DNA of 64,000 nt from Sphingomonas canadensis (lineage in GTDB: Bacteria; Pseudomonadota; Alphaproteobacteria; Sphingomonadales; Sphingomonadaceae). This document shows, piece by piece, positions 51,301 to 61,895 of this stretch. The stretch spans positions 783,056 through 847,055 of the forward strand of contig NZ_JAPDRA010000001.1 of NCBI RefSeq assembly GCF_026013525.1, written 5' to 3'. Each line of letters starts with the position of its first letter. Within the stretch, counting starts at the first letter, position 1. Made by a program: the position numbers and the translations under genes. The notes under the pieces were generated by a model, which worked only from the letters and a program-made list of their open reading frames with translations, was not told the DNA's origin and ran no database searches.

Positions 51301-52838
51301 CGCTCTACGCGGTCGAGCATCTGTCGCTGGAGATCGGCGGCGCGCGTATCCTGGAGGATGTGGGGTTCGCGGTGGCGGCGGGCGGCTGCACCGCGCTGGT
51401 CGGCGCATCCGGATCGGGCAAGACGATGAGCTGCTTCGCGCCATTCGGCCTGGCGGCGGGGCGGCCGCGCGGATCGGCGCGGCTGGAGGGCGCCGAGCTG
51501 ATCGGGCTGGACGAGCGCGCGCTGCGGCCGTTGCGCGCGCGCGCCGGCTTCGTGTTCCAGCAGCCGCTGACCGCGCTGACCCCGCACCTGACGATCGGCG
51601 CGCAACTGGCGGAGTCCGCGTCGGCGCTGGGCGGCGCGCGGCCGGACCGGCGCGCGATGGCGGCGATGCTGGATCGCGTGGGGCTGAGCGATCCCGAGGC
51701 GAAGCTGGACCAATGGCCGCACCGGCTTTCGGGCGGGGAGCGCCAGCGGGTGATGATCGCCTGCGCCACCGCGCATGGCCCGCGCCTCCTGGTCGCCGAT
51801 GAGCCGACCAGCGCGCTGGACGCCGAGCTGCGCCATGCGATCCTGGACGTGATCGGGCGGCTGCGCGAGGACGGGCTGGGCGTGCTGCTGGTCAGCCACG
51901 ATCTGCCGCTGGTCGCGCGCCATGCCGATCGCGTGGTGGTGATGGACGCCGGCCGCGTGGTGGAGGACGGGCCGGCGCGCGCCGTGATCGAAACGCCGGC
52001 GCAGGAGGTGACGCGCGCGCTGATCGCGGCCAGCCCGCGGCTCGATTCGCCGCCGCCCGATCTGCCGGTACCGGGCGCCCCGCTGATCGAGGCGCGGGGC
52101 ATCGCCGTTGGCTTTCGCACGCCCGGCTGGCGGCGCGGGCGCTTCCAGGCGGTGGCGGACGCGGGCTTCGCGCTGGCGGAGGGCGAGGCGCTGGCGATCG
52201 TCGGGCGATCGGGATCGGGCAAGTCGACGCTGGCGCGCGCAGTGGCGCGGCTGGGCCCGTGCGATTCGGGCGCGGTGTTGTGGCGCGGCCGGCCGCTGCC
52301 CCCGCGTGCGCGGATGGGCACGGCGGAGCGGCGGCTGATCCAGCCGGTGTTCCAGGACCCTGCCGCCAGCCTGGACCCGCGCTGGACGGTGGCGCAGAGC
52401 ATCGCCGAGCCGTTGCGCAACCTGATCCCGGCGATGGACGATGCCGCGCGGGCGGCGCGGGTGGGGGCTGTGCTCGACGAGGTGGAGCTGGGCGAGCGCT
52501 TCGCCGCGCGGCGGCCGGGCGAGCTTTCGGGCGGGCAGGCGCAGCGCGTGGCGATCGCCCGTGCGCTGGCCGCCGATCCGGAGGCGATCCTGCTCGACGA
52601 GGCGACCTCCGCGCTCGACGTGCTGGTGGCCGGGCGCATCCTGGCGTTGCTGGGACGGCTCCAGGCGAGCAGGCGGCTGGCGATCCTGGCGATCACCCAC
52701 GATCTGGCCGTGGCGCATGCGCTGTGCCACCGGCTGGCGGTAATGGAGGCGGGGCGGATCGTGGAGATCGGGCCGGTGCCGCAGTTGCTGGCTTCCCCCC
52801 AAAGCGCGGCGCTGACGCGGCTGGTGGCGGCGCAATAG
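51297..52838 (+). CDS. Fused double ABC ATPase for peptide transporter (OppD-OppF type)
   Basis: 513 residues beginning with a GTG overlapping the permease stop. Two complete nucleotide-binding domains are joined. The first (about 1-240) has GASGSGKT, LSGGERQRVMIACA and LLVADEPTSALD. The second (about 260-510) has GRSGSGKST, LSGGQAQRVAIARAL and ILLDEATSALD. OppD and OppF are usually separate, but such fusions (YejF/GsiA-like) exist. With the two permeases it forms a full translocator. The import substrate is unknown because the binding protein is elsewhere. Confidence 0.92.
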   Translation: MTLYAVEHLSLEIGGARILEDVGFAVAAGGCTALVGASGSGKTMSCFAPFGLAAGRPRGSARLEGAELIGLDERALRPLRARAGFVFQQPLTALTPHLTIGAQLAESASALGGARPDRRAMAAMLDRVGLSDPEAKLDQWPHRLSGGERQRVMIACATAHGPRLLVADEPTSALDAELRHAILDVIGRLREDGLGVLLVSHDLPLVARHADRVVVMDAGRVVEDGPARAVIETPAQEVTRALIAASPRLDSPPPDLPVPGAPLIEARGIAVGFRTPGWRRGRFQAVADAGFALAEGEALAIVGRSGSGKSTLARAVARLGPCDSGAVLWRGRPLPPRARMGTAERRLIQPVFQDPAASLDPRWTVAQSIAEPLRNLIPAMDDAARAARVGAVLDEVELGERFAARRPGELSGGQAQRVAIARALAADPEAILLDEATSALDVLVAGRILALLGRLQASRRLAILAITHDLAVAHALCHRLAVMEAGRIVEIGPVPQLLASPQSAALTRLVAAQ

Positions 52839-52940
52839 AGCCCTTCGTGTTTGGAGCATCGCGGCTCAGATCTTGGGCGCGCTCCTCGCCGGATTGGAGC
52901 GGCCGAACGATCCGATTCTGATTTGAGCCGCGACGCTATA

Positions 52941-53190
52941 AACGCCCGTTTCCGGGGAGCCGGGACGGCGGTGCCCCGGGGGCGGCGTTGGTCCTCCTTG
53001 TGTTTGAATCACGCGAAGGCGCGAAGAAGTCTTTTGGTTCGCGCAGAGGCGCAGCGGGCGCGGAGCGGGATCTGCCTCGATGGCGGCCCACCTTCCTTGG
53101 CTCAATCGTGCGCTGGCCTGTGGATGGGCGCCTTCGGTGTGAGTGGGCGATGCATCGCTGCACCAAATCTTCGCGCCTTCGCACGCGCAG
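52941..53190 (+). repeat. Dispersed intergenic repeat, copy B
   Basis: The 426-base gap between the transporter and coq4 holds no credible gene. It contains a diverged inverted-orientation copy of 27822-28010. Shared blocks are GGCGGCGTTGG near 52981, a 24-base identity at 53003-53026, and CTTCGCGCCTTCGC at 53169-53182, which is the inverse of the 53011-53026 arm. Short frames translating to SREGAK- or PPPGHR-type peptides appear in both copies and are repeat artefacts. The stretch 52839-52940 shows nothing recognisable. Confidence 0.75.
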
Positions 53191-53231
53191 AAAATTCCGC
53201 GGCGTACATTGATTCTTCACCCGGCCATCGC

Positions 53232-53251
53232 TATTGACACTATTGTCAATA
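53232..53251. promoter_or_regulatory. 20-bp palindrome upstream of coq4, candidate operator
   Basis: TATTGACA-CTAT-TGTCAATA is a perfect 8-bp inverted repeat with a 4-base spacer, ending 13 bases before the coq4 start codon. It is AT-rich in GC-rich surroundings and has the size expected for a TetR- or MarR-type dimer. It contains TTGACA but is too close to the ATG to act as a normal -35 box unless the transcript is leaderless. No regulator gene is adjacent. Confidence 0.6.
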
Positions 53252-53264
53252 AGGATTCGCCCCG

Positions 53265-54020
53265 ATGGCCACCGCTCCGATCGAACCGTTCAACCCCGGC
53301 GTGCCGCTGAAGCGCGAGTGGGGCACCGCGCTCTCCGCGCTGCGCAAGCTGCTGGCGGACGGGAACGACACGCACCAGGTGTTCCGCATCATGCGCGCGT
53401 TGAACGGCGACGTGACGCAGCGCAACTATCGCAGGCTGCTGGCCGCACCGGGCGGCGGGCGGCTGGCGTACCAGCGCGTCGAGCTGGCCGAGAGGCTGAC
53501 CGACCGCGCCTGGATCGACAGCTTTGCCGAGGGCACGGTGGGCGCCGCCTATCGCACCTTCCTGGACAGCACAGGCTATTCCGCCGACGGGCTGGCCGAA
53601 ATCAGCATGGCCGAATTCGGCGCGGCCCAGGTCGAGCATCCCTATACCTGGATGGCCCGGCGCGAGCGCGACATCCACGACATCTGGCACGTGCTGACCG
53701 GATACAAGGCGAGCGAGCATCTGGGCGAGGCGTGCCTGGTGGCCTTTTCCTATGCGCAGACGGGCGGGCTCGGCTGGGCCTTCATCGCCGCGGGCGCCGC
53801 GCTCAAGAGCCTGCGCATCACCGGCGAAACCGCCTTCTTCAAGGCGGTGGTGGAGGGATACCGCCACGGCAAGCGCGCGCAGTGGCTGCACGGCGAGGAT
53901 TATGAGGCGCTGATGGCCGAGCCGATCGAGGCAGCGCGCCGCCGCCTGGGTATCGCCGATCCCGTGAAATACCGCATCGCCCAGGCGAAGCTGAACGCCG
54001 CGGGGATCCAGGGGATCTAA
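53265..54020 (+). CDS. Coq4-family ubiquinone biosynthesis protein
   Basis: 251 residues. It carries the Coq4 metal motif HDIWHVLTGY followed by a Glu in GEACL (HDxxHx11E pattern), inside an all-helical domain. In yeast, Coq4 organises the ubiquinone synthesis complex and removes the C1 carboxyl of the ring. Several alphaproteobacteria encode homologues. The start at 53265 follows the AAGG after the palindrome. It stands alone and is convergent with the next gene. Confidence 0.88.
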   Translation: MATAPIEPFNPGVPLKREWGTALSALRKLLADGNDTHQVFRIMRALNGDVTQRNYRRLLAAPGGGRLAYQRVELAERLTDRAWIDSFAEGTVGAAYRTFLDSTGYSADGLAEISMAEFGAAQVEHPYTWMARRERDIHDIWHVLTGYKASEHLGEACLVAFSYAQTGGLGWAFIAAGAALKSLRITGETAFFKAVVEGYRHGKRAQWLHGEDYEALMAEPIEAARRRLGIADPVKYRIAQAKLNAAGIQGI

Positions 54021-54054
54021 TTCTCGGCTGCGCCGAAGCGGCGCGCCCGCCGTT

Positions 54055-54744
54055 TCAGGACGCGGGGCTGGCCGCCAGCCGGGCGCGCAGGGCATCGCGG
54101 CCGAGCGGCGCGCCGGGCAGTTCGAAGCGGATCGCCGCAATCGGCCCGGCGTCGATCCGGTCGAGCTTCAGCGCATCGCCCATGCGCAGCACGAAACCCT
54201 TGTCGAACAGCGCCAGCATCGCGCGGGCCAGCTTGCCCGGCCCGCCCTCTCCCACGCTGTTCTCCGCCACCGTCAGCCGTGCCTGGAGCGCCAGCGCGCG
54301 CGCCGCCGGGGCCAGCGTGGGATCGGTGCTGATCACCGCCTGCGCGCTGTTCAGCGAGGGCGTGTGGCGCGGATGCACCCGCCATTTGGTGCCGCGCACT
54401 CCGGCGATCAGATCGGTCGCGTCCTCGCGGTTGAGATCGTAATCGGGCTCGCCGCTGGGGCCGGCCTTCGCCGCCGCGGCCCGCTCCGCCAGCAGCGCGG
54501 CATAATCCTCCGCCCGCGCGGCGAACGATCCGGCGGCGTCGGACAGGATCACATATTCCCGCCCGCCGCGGACCAGATAGACGCGCCCGTCCGCCTCCGC
54601 CCGGGCGTCGCCGCCCTCGGCCGCCTCGACCAGGATGGAGCCGCCATCTTCGCGCGCGAAGGCGGCGGAGAGGTCCACCGGCTTGGCGGGCGCGCAGCCC
54701 GCGGCAAGAAACAGCAGCGCCGCAGCGGCGATTCGACCGATCAC
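54055..54744 (-). CDS. Lipoprotein of unknown function
   Basis: 229 residues with a lipoprotein signal ([17 protein letters not shown], Cys17). The mature part has two regions: a beta-rich stretch with [17 protein letters not shown] (about 50-70), and a C-terminal Ala-rich helical part with [24 protein letters not shown]. No family was recognised. It is divergent from recF with 70 bases between start codons. A possible small hairpin (GCGCCG/CGGCGC, 54030-54044) separates it from coq4. Confidence 0.68.
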   Translation of the reverse strand: MIGRIAAAALLFLAAGCAPAKPVDLSAAFAREDGGSILVEAAEGGDARAEADGRVYLVRGGREYVILSDAAGSFAARAEDYAALLAERAAAAKAGPSGEPDYDLNREDATDLIAGVRGTKWRVHPRHTPSLNSAQAVISTDPTLAPAARALALQARLTVAENSVGEGGPGKLARAMLALFDKGFVLRMGDALKLDRIDAGPIAAIRFELPGAPLGRDALRARLAASPAS

Positions 54745-54814
54745 GGAAGTTCCTTTCGCCGCCCTTCATCCGCAAAGCTGTGGGCGCAGGCAAGAGGGCG
54801 CGCTAGGGAGGCGC

Positions 54815-55894
54815 ATGGCCCTCTCGCGCCTCGTGCTGACCGATTTCCGCAACCATGCCGATGCCGTGCTGTCGCCCGGCCCCGGCTTCGTGGTGCTGAC
54901 CGGGGAGAATGGCGCGGGGAAGACGAACGTGCTGGAGGCCGTGTCGCTGCTCGCGCCCGGCCGCGGGCTGCGCCGCGCGCCGCTGGCGGAGATCGCGCGG
55001 CAGGGCGGCAGCGGCGGCTTCGGCGTGGCGGCGACGCTGGCCGGACCGGGCGGAGACGCCGAGATCGGCACGGGCACCCGCGCCGACGCGCCCGAACGCC
55101 GCCTCGTCCGCGTCAACGGCGCCACGGCGGCGGCCGCATCGCTGGCCGAATGGCTCACCGTCCTGTGGCTCACCCCGGCGATGGACCGGCTGTTCCTGGA
55201 AGGCGCGGGCGAGCGCCGCCGCTTCCTGGACCGGCTGACACTGGCGCTGGCGCCCGGCCATGCCCATCACGCCGCGCGCTATGAGGCGGCGATGCGCCAG
55301 CGCAACCGTCTGCTGGCCGGGGAGGATGCGCCCGATCCCGCATGGCTGACCGCGCTGGAGGCGCGCATGGCGGAGCATGGCGCGGCGATCGCCGAGGCGC
55401 GCGGCGCGGCGGTGACGGCGCTGGCGGAGCGGCTGGCCGATGCGCCCGAGGGGCCGTTCGCGCGCGCCGGGCTGGCGCTCGAGGGCTGGAGCGGCGAGGC
55501 GGACGCACTGGCGGCGGAGCTTGCCGCCGGGCGCCGCCGCGATGCCGCCGCGGGCCGCACGCTGGCCGGGCCGCACCGCGACGACCTGATCGTCACCCAT
55601 CTGGCCAAGGCGCAGGCGGCGCACCGCTGCTCCACCGGTGAGCAGAAGGCGCTGCTGCTGGGCATCGTGCTGGCGCACGCCGATCTGGTGGCCGATCGCA
55701 CCGGCAGCCCGCCCGTGCTGCTGCTCGACGAGGTCGCCGCGCACCTCGATCCCGGGCGGCGGCAGGCGCTGTTCGCGCGGCTGGAGGGGCGCGGCCAGGT
55801 GTGGATGACGGGCACCGAACCCGCGCTGTTCGACGGGCTGCCGCCCGGCACGCGCTGGTTCGGCGTGGCAGACGGGTTAGTAGCCCCCGCCTAA
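54815..55894 (+). CDS. recF: DNA replication and repair protein RecF
   Basis: 359 residues. Walker [18 protein letters not shown] at residues ~30-46, the SMC-like signature [17 protein letters not shown] and Walker [15 protein letters not shown]. RecF loads RecA at single-strand gaps with RecO and RecR. The ATG at 54815 begins [14 protein letters not shown], the conserved N-terminus; longer frames are artefacts. It lies near gyrB, as in many genomes, but not next to it. The stop overlaps the antiporter stop by four bases. Confidence 0.94.
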   Translation: MALSRLVLTDFRNHADAVLSPGPGFVVLTGENGAGKTNVLEAVSLLAPGRGLRRAPLAEIARQGGSGGFGVAATLAGPGGDAEIGTGTRADAPERRLVRVNGATAAAASLAEWLTVLWLTPAMDRLFLEGAGERRRFLDRLTLALAPGHAHHAARYEAAMRQRNRLLAGEDAPDPAWLTALEARMAEHGAAIAEARGAAVTALAERLADAPEGPFARAGLALEGWSGEADALAAELAAGRRRDAAAGRTLAGPHRDDLIVTHLAKAQAAHRCSTGEQKALLLGIVLAHADLVADRTGSPPVLLLDEVAAHLDPGRRQALFARLEGRGQVWMTGTEPALFDGLPPGTRWFGVADGLVAPA

Positions 55895-57531
55895 TGCGGG
55901 TCCCGGCGCAGCGCGCACAGCGCCAGGATGCGTGTGGCGATCTCGCGTTCGCCCATCACCACATGCGCGGCGCCGCGTTCCTCCAGATGCGCCACCTCGG
56001 CATCCGAATGCGCGCGGGCGATCACCCGCACCGCCGGGTTGAGCGCGCGTGCCCGCTCGCAAACCGCCCCCGCCTCAAAGCCTTCGGGAATGGCGATCAG
56101 CAGCTTGGCGGCGCGCGCAATCCCGGCGCGCTCCAGCGTCCGCGTCTCCACCGCGTTGCCGGCGATCACATCCAGCCCGTCCGCATCGGCCATGCGCGCG
56201 ATCTCCGGCCGGTCCTCGATCACCACCATGCCGCCCTTGCGGCCGCGCAGCCCCTCCGCGACCAGCCGGCCGACCCGGCCATAGCCTACCAGCACGACAT
56301 GCCCCGGCCGGCGCGCTTCCGGTTGCCGCTCCGGCGCGTCCTCCACGCCCTGCGGAGTCCGGCGGCGCTCGGCCATGGCGAAAATGAAGGGATTGAGCAG
56401 GATGGAGATCAGCGCGCCCGCCAGGATCAGGTCGCGCCCCGCCTCCGGCAGCAGTCCCAGCGCGGCGCCGAGCGAGGCGAGGATGAACGAGAATTCGCCG
56501 ATCTGCGCCAGGCTGGCCGCCACCGTCAGCGCCGTTCCCGCGGGATGGCGGAAGGCGCGGACGATCGCATAGGCCGCCAGCGACTTGCCGACCAGGATGA
56601 TCGCGACCGTGGCGAGCAGCGCCAGCGGCTGATCCACCAGCACGCGCGGATCGAACAACATCCCCACCGAAACGAAGAACAGCACCGCGAAGGCGTCGCG
56701 CAGCGGCAGCGTCTCTTCGGTCGCGCGGCGGCTGAGCGGCGTCTCGCCCAGGATCATGCCCGCGAAGAAGGCGCCCAGCGCGAACGAGACGTGGAAGACA
56801 AAGGCGGCGCCGAACGCCACGCCCAGCGCGATCGCCAGCACGGCCAGGCGGAACAGCTCGCGCGATCCGGTCTGCACCACCCAGTGCAGCGCCCAGGGGA
56901 TCAGGCGGCGGCCGACCACCAGCATCAGCACCACGAAGCCCGCGACCATCAGCAGCGTGCCCGCCAGCGACGCGAGCAGCGTGCCGGCATCGGCGCCGCC
57001 CGACGATCCGGCCCCCGCCATCGCCGGCAGCAGCACGAGCGCCAGCACCATCGCGAGATCCTCGACGATCAGCCAGCCGACGGCGATGCGCCCGCGTTCG
57101 GTCTCCACCAGGTCATGCCCCTGCAGCGCGCGCAGCAGCACCACCGTGCTCGCCACCGACAGCGCCAGGCCGAACACCAGCCCCGCGCCCAGGCCCCAGC
57201 CCAGCGCAAGCGCCAGCCCCGTGCCCATCAGCGTGGCGACCCCGATCTGCGCGATCGCGCCGGGTATGGCAATCCGGCGCACCGCCAGCAGGTCGCGGAG
57301 CGAGAAGTGGAGCCCGACCCCGAACATCAGCAGGATCACGCCGATCTCGGCCAGTTCGGCGGCCAGGCTGGCGTCGGCGACGAAGCCGGGGGTGAAGGGG
57401 CCGACGGCGATACCGGCGAGCAGATAGCCCGCGATCGGCGATACGCGCAGCCGATGGGCAAGCGCGCCGAACAGAAAGGCGATCACCAGTCCGGCGACGA
57501 TAGTGGCAATAAGGGGCGTGTGATGGGGCAT
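55891..57531 (-). CDS. CPA2 cation:proton antiporter with TrkA-N domain (YbaL/KefB-like)
   Basis: 546 residues. The N-terminal ~380 residues form about twelve transmembrane helices of the Na/H-exchanger fold ([49 protein letters not shown]). A cytoplasmic RCK/TrkA-N domain follows, with the nucleotide-binding [19 protein letters not shown] (about 405-425). It probably exchanges K+ or Na+ for protons under ligand control. A 14-bp hairpin and a 38-codon ORF lie upstream on the same strand. Confidence 0.92.
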   Translation of the reverse strand: MPHHTPLIATIVAGLVIAFLFGALAHRLRVSPIAGYLLAGIAVGPFTPGFVADASLAAELAEIGVILLMFGVGLHFSLRDLLAVRRIAIPGAIAQIGVATLMGTGLALALGWGLGAGLVFGLALSVASTVVLLRALQGHDLVETERGRIAVGWLIVEDLAMVLALVLLPAMAGAGSSGGADAGTLLASLAGTLLMVAGFVVLMLVVGRRLIPWALHWVVQTGSRELFRLAVLAIALGVAFGAAFVFHVSFALGAFFAGMILGETPLSRRATEETLPLRDAFAVLFFVSVGMLFDPRVLVDQPLALLATVAIILVGKSLAAYAIVRAFRHPAGTALTVAASLAQIGEFSFILASLGAALGLLPEAGRDLILAGALISILLNPFIFAMAERRRTPQGVEDAPERQPEARRPGHVVLVGYGRVGRLVAEGLRGRKGGMVVIEDRPEIARMADADGLDVIAGNAVETRTLERAGIARAAKLLIAIPEGFEAGAVCERARALNPAVRVIARAHSDAEVAHLEERGAAHVVMGEREIATRILALCALRRDPH

Positions 57532-57571
57532 CCGGCGTTTCGCTTGTCCTCTGGATGTTGTCGGGATGGGT

Positions 57572-57617
57572 GCGCGATCCGGCCCGCAAAAAGGGGAGAA
57601 TGAGGGCCGGATCGCGC
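57572..57617 (-). promoter_or_regulatory. Perfect 14-bp hairpin in the antiporter leader
   Basis: GCGCGATCCGGCCC (57572-57585) is the exact reverse complement of 57604-57617, with an 18-base loop containing AAAAAGGGGAG on the plus strand. It lies 41 bases upstream of the antiporter start and 37 bases downstream of the small ORF stop, both on the minus strand. No T-run follows, so it may be a Rho-type or imperfect terminator for the small ORF, an attenuator, or a repeat. Confidence 0.65.
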
Positions 57618-57654
57618 GGACTGCCTGGCGGGAAAGGACCGGGCAGTCCTGGGC

Positions 57655-57771
57655 TTATTGCGAAGCCAGTCCGATCGCCGCGGCCATCGCGGCTGCCGTC
57701 CCGGCTATTCCCGCCCAGATCGCGGTCACGAACCACCAGGGGGGCCGCGCCTCGTTCGGGTCGGTCTGCAT
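57655..57771 (-). CDS. 38-residue single-helix membrane protein upstream of antiporter
   Basis: The frame reads MQTDPNEARPPWWFVTAIWA, followed by a Gly/Ala-rich hydrophobic stretch and ends GLASQ. This is one transmembrane helix (about residues 12-36) after an acidic N-terminus. An excellent Shine-Dalgarno (AAGGAGGT) lies 5-6 bases before the ATG at 57771, which is the main reason to call it a real gene. It could be a small regulatory subunit or leader peptide for the antiporter. Function is unknown. Confidence 0.65.
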   Translation of the reverse strand: MQTDPNEARPPWWFVTAIWAGIAGTAAAMAAAIGLASQ

Positions 57772-57888
57772 GGGAAACCTCCTTCCGGTGTCCGGCATCG
57801 CGGCCCCCGCGAAGGAGCACGGCGGTCCGTGCCGGCATGGACAGAGGGGGAAGTATCGGGCGCCCGCCGATGGGCGTGCCCGGCGGAA

Positions 57889-58308
57889 TCAGGCCGCGGG
57901 CGGCTCGCGCGGCAGCGGCAGGCCGCGAAGCGCGGCGGTTGCCAGACCCTTGAACGGAAGCGGCACGGGCGCGGCGGCGCCCGGCGCGGAAGGCGCGCGC
58001 AGCGCCGGGACGGCCGCCGCGATCAGTTCCGGCGCGGCGGAGGGCCGGGCGCGCTTGGCGGCCCTGCCCTCATCCTCCTCGATCCCGCGCTTGGCGGCCA
58101 GCCGCTTGGAAGGCGCGCTGGTGGTTTCCTGCACGGTCGCGGGGCTGAACGCCGATCCGATCCGCGTGCTGGAGGGCAACCCGGCCGGCAGCAGCGCGCA
58201 GAGCAGCGCAACCGCCAGCGCGACCAGCGCCGAAATGCCGAACAGCCGCCGCTGCGCATGCGCAACGGGCACCGGATATCCCGGTTGCTGGAAACGATCG
58301 TTCGGCAT
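57889..58308 (-). CDS. Hypothetical single-pass membrane protein
   Basis: 139 residues: a Gln/Pro N-terminus, a basic turn (HAQRRLFG), one transmembrane helix (ISALVALAVALLCALLPAGLP, about residues 24-45), then a Lys/Arg/Ala/Pro-rich periplasmic tail. The start at 58308 (MPNDRFQQPG) is a guess; the frame is open upstream. No family was recognised. It is divergent from gyrB with 100 bases between starts. The tail is low complexity, so the call is moderate. Confidence 0.5.
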   Translation of the reverse strand: MPNDRFQQPGYPVPVAHAQRRLFGISALVALAVALLCALLPAGLPSSTRIGSAFSPATVQETTSAPSKRLAAKRGIEEDEGRAAKRARPSAAPELIAAAVPALRAPSAPGAAAPVPLPFKGLATAALRGLPLPREPPAA

Positions 58309-58321
58309 CGGCCCGGCATAG

Positions 58322-60937
<2,616 letters not shown>

Positions 60938-60943
60938 GGCACC

Positions 60944-60975
60944 CCTCCCCGGAGCCGCGCGGGCTTCCGGGGAGG
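60944..60975. terminator. Hairpin between convergent gyrB and GDT1 gene
   Basis: CCTCCCCGGA (60944-60953) and TCCGGGGAGG (60966-60975) form a perfect 10-bp stem, extendable by one C-G pair, with a 12-base loop. It sits 6 bases after the gyrB stop and 9 bases before the stop of the leftward GDT1 gene. This suits a bidirectional terminator, although neither side has a T-run. Confidence 0.68.
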
Positions 60976-60983
60976 GCGGTGCG

Positions 60984-61550
60984 TCAGCCCCACGCCTCCC
61001 ACAGCGTCCATCCGCCCATCGCCAGGAACAGCAGCGCCGCGATCCGGTGGACCAGCGCCATCGGCACGCGCTCGATCACCTTGTGGCCCAGCAGCACGGC
61101 CGGCACGTTCGCCGCCATCATGCCCAGCGTGGTGCCCGCGGTCACCGCCAGCACGTCGTGGAAACGCGCGCCGAGCGCGATCGTGGCCACCTGGGTCTTG
61201 TCGCCCATCTCGACCAGGAAGAAGGCGATGGTGGTCGCCACGAACGGGCCGAAGCGCGAAGGCCTGGGCCCGTCATCCTCGTCCAGCTTGTCGGGGATCA
61301 GCGTCCACAGGCCCATCACGATAAAGCCCACGCCGACCGCGATCTGGAACCAGCGGCCCGAAACCAGGTCCGCCGCCACCGATCCCAGCAGCGCGGCAAG
61401 CGCGTGGTTCGCCAGCGTCGCGGCCAATATGCCCAGGATGATCGGCACCGGGCGGCGGAAACGGGTGGCGAGCAGGATCGCCAGCAACTGTGTCTTGTCG
61501 CCGATCTCGGCCAGCGCGACGATGGTGAAGGAGGATAACAGGGCTTCCAA
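60984..61550 (-). CDS. GDT1/TMEM165 (UPF0016) family cation transporter, probable Mn2+ exporter
   Basis: 188 residues, six transmembrane helices in two repeats. Each has the E-x-G-D-[KR]-[TS] signature: ALAEIGDKTQLLAILLA and LVEMGDKTQVATIALGA. Bacterial members (MneA/MntX) export manganese, and eukaryotic ones move Mn2+/Ca2+. The start is a TTG at 61550 with GGAG 7 bases upstream; this gives LEALLSSFTIVALAEIG, the usual family N-terminus, while longer frames run into the riboswitch. A manganese riboswitch lies directly upstream. Confidence 0.9.
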   Translation of the reverse strand: MEALLSSFTIVALAEIGDKTQLLAILLATRFRRPVPIILGILAATLANHALAALLGSVAADLVSGRWFQIAVGVGFIVMGLWTLIPDKLDEDDGPRPSRFGPFVATTIAFFLVEMGDKTQVATIALGARFHDVLAVTAGTTLGMMAANVPAVLLGHKVIERVPMALVHRIAALLFLAMGGWTLWEAWG

Positions 61551-61557
61551 GGCGATT

Positions 61558-61611
61558 CTCCGGGGGCGGGCGGCGGACACGCGACAGCACCGCCTTTCCC
61601 GCCCGCCCCGG
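61558..61611 (-). promoter_or_regulatory. Putative riboswitch expression platform sequestering the Shine-Dalgarno
   Basis: On the minus-strand transcript, CCGGGGCGGGCGG (61599-61611) can pair with CCGCCCGCCCCCGG (61560-61573), with one extra C. The outer end of the second arm overlaps the GGAG ribosome site (61558-61561) of the TTG-started gene. Forming this stem would hide part of the ribosome site, so the aptamer could control translation. This is inference from pairing; no energy calculation was possible. Confidence 0.55.
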
Positions 61612-61627
61612 ACGGAAAGCCGATGCC

Positions 61628-61742
61628 ATCGGTCTCGCCTGGGGCGGATTTTCCGCCCCTGCCGCGCCATGGCGTCTCCGCCAAGTATGTTGACGCGGGC
61701 ATCCGGCCACCGGGCCGGCTGGCTACTCCCCGAAAGGACGCG
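61628..61742 (-). ncRNA. yybP-ykoY manganese riboswitch aptamer
   Basis: Read on the minus strand, the conserved yybP-ykoY landmarks occur in order: GGGGAGTAGCC (from 61731), GTCAACATACTTGG, a perfect internal stem GGGGCGGA-AAA-TCCGCCCC, and the closing GGCGAGACC (61631-61639). These match the four-way-junction aptamer that binds Mn2+ at the L1-L3 tertiary contact. It lies about 80 bases upstream of a GDT1/UPF0016 gene, a known target class. Exact ends are approximate. Confidence 0.87.
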
Positions 61743-61895
61743 GCGGCCTTAGCGCGGATCGCTTGCGCATGCAAATCGTATAACGATATTCCCTGCCGCC
61801 GCGCCAGGGCGGTGGAATTCCGCGTTCTGCCGTTACGAATCCGGTCCGATATGCTATGGCGGCCCGAACATGGTTAACGACAGGAGGTCGTGGCG

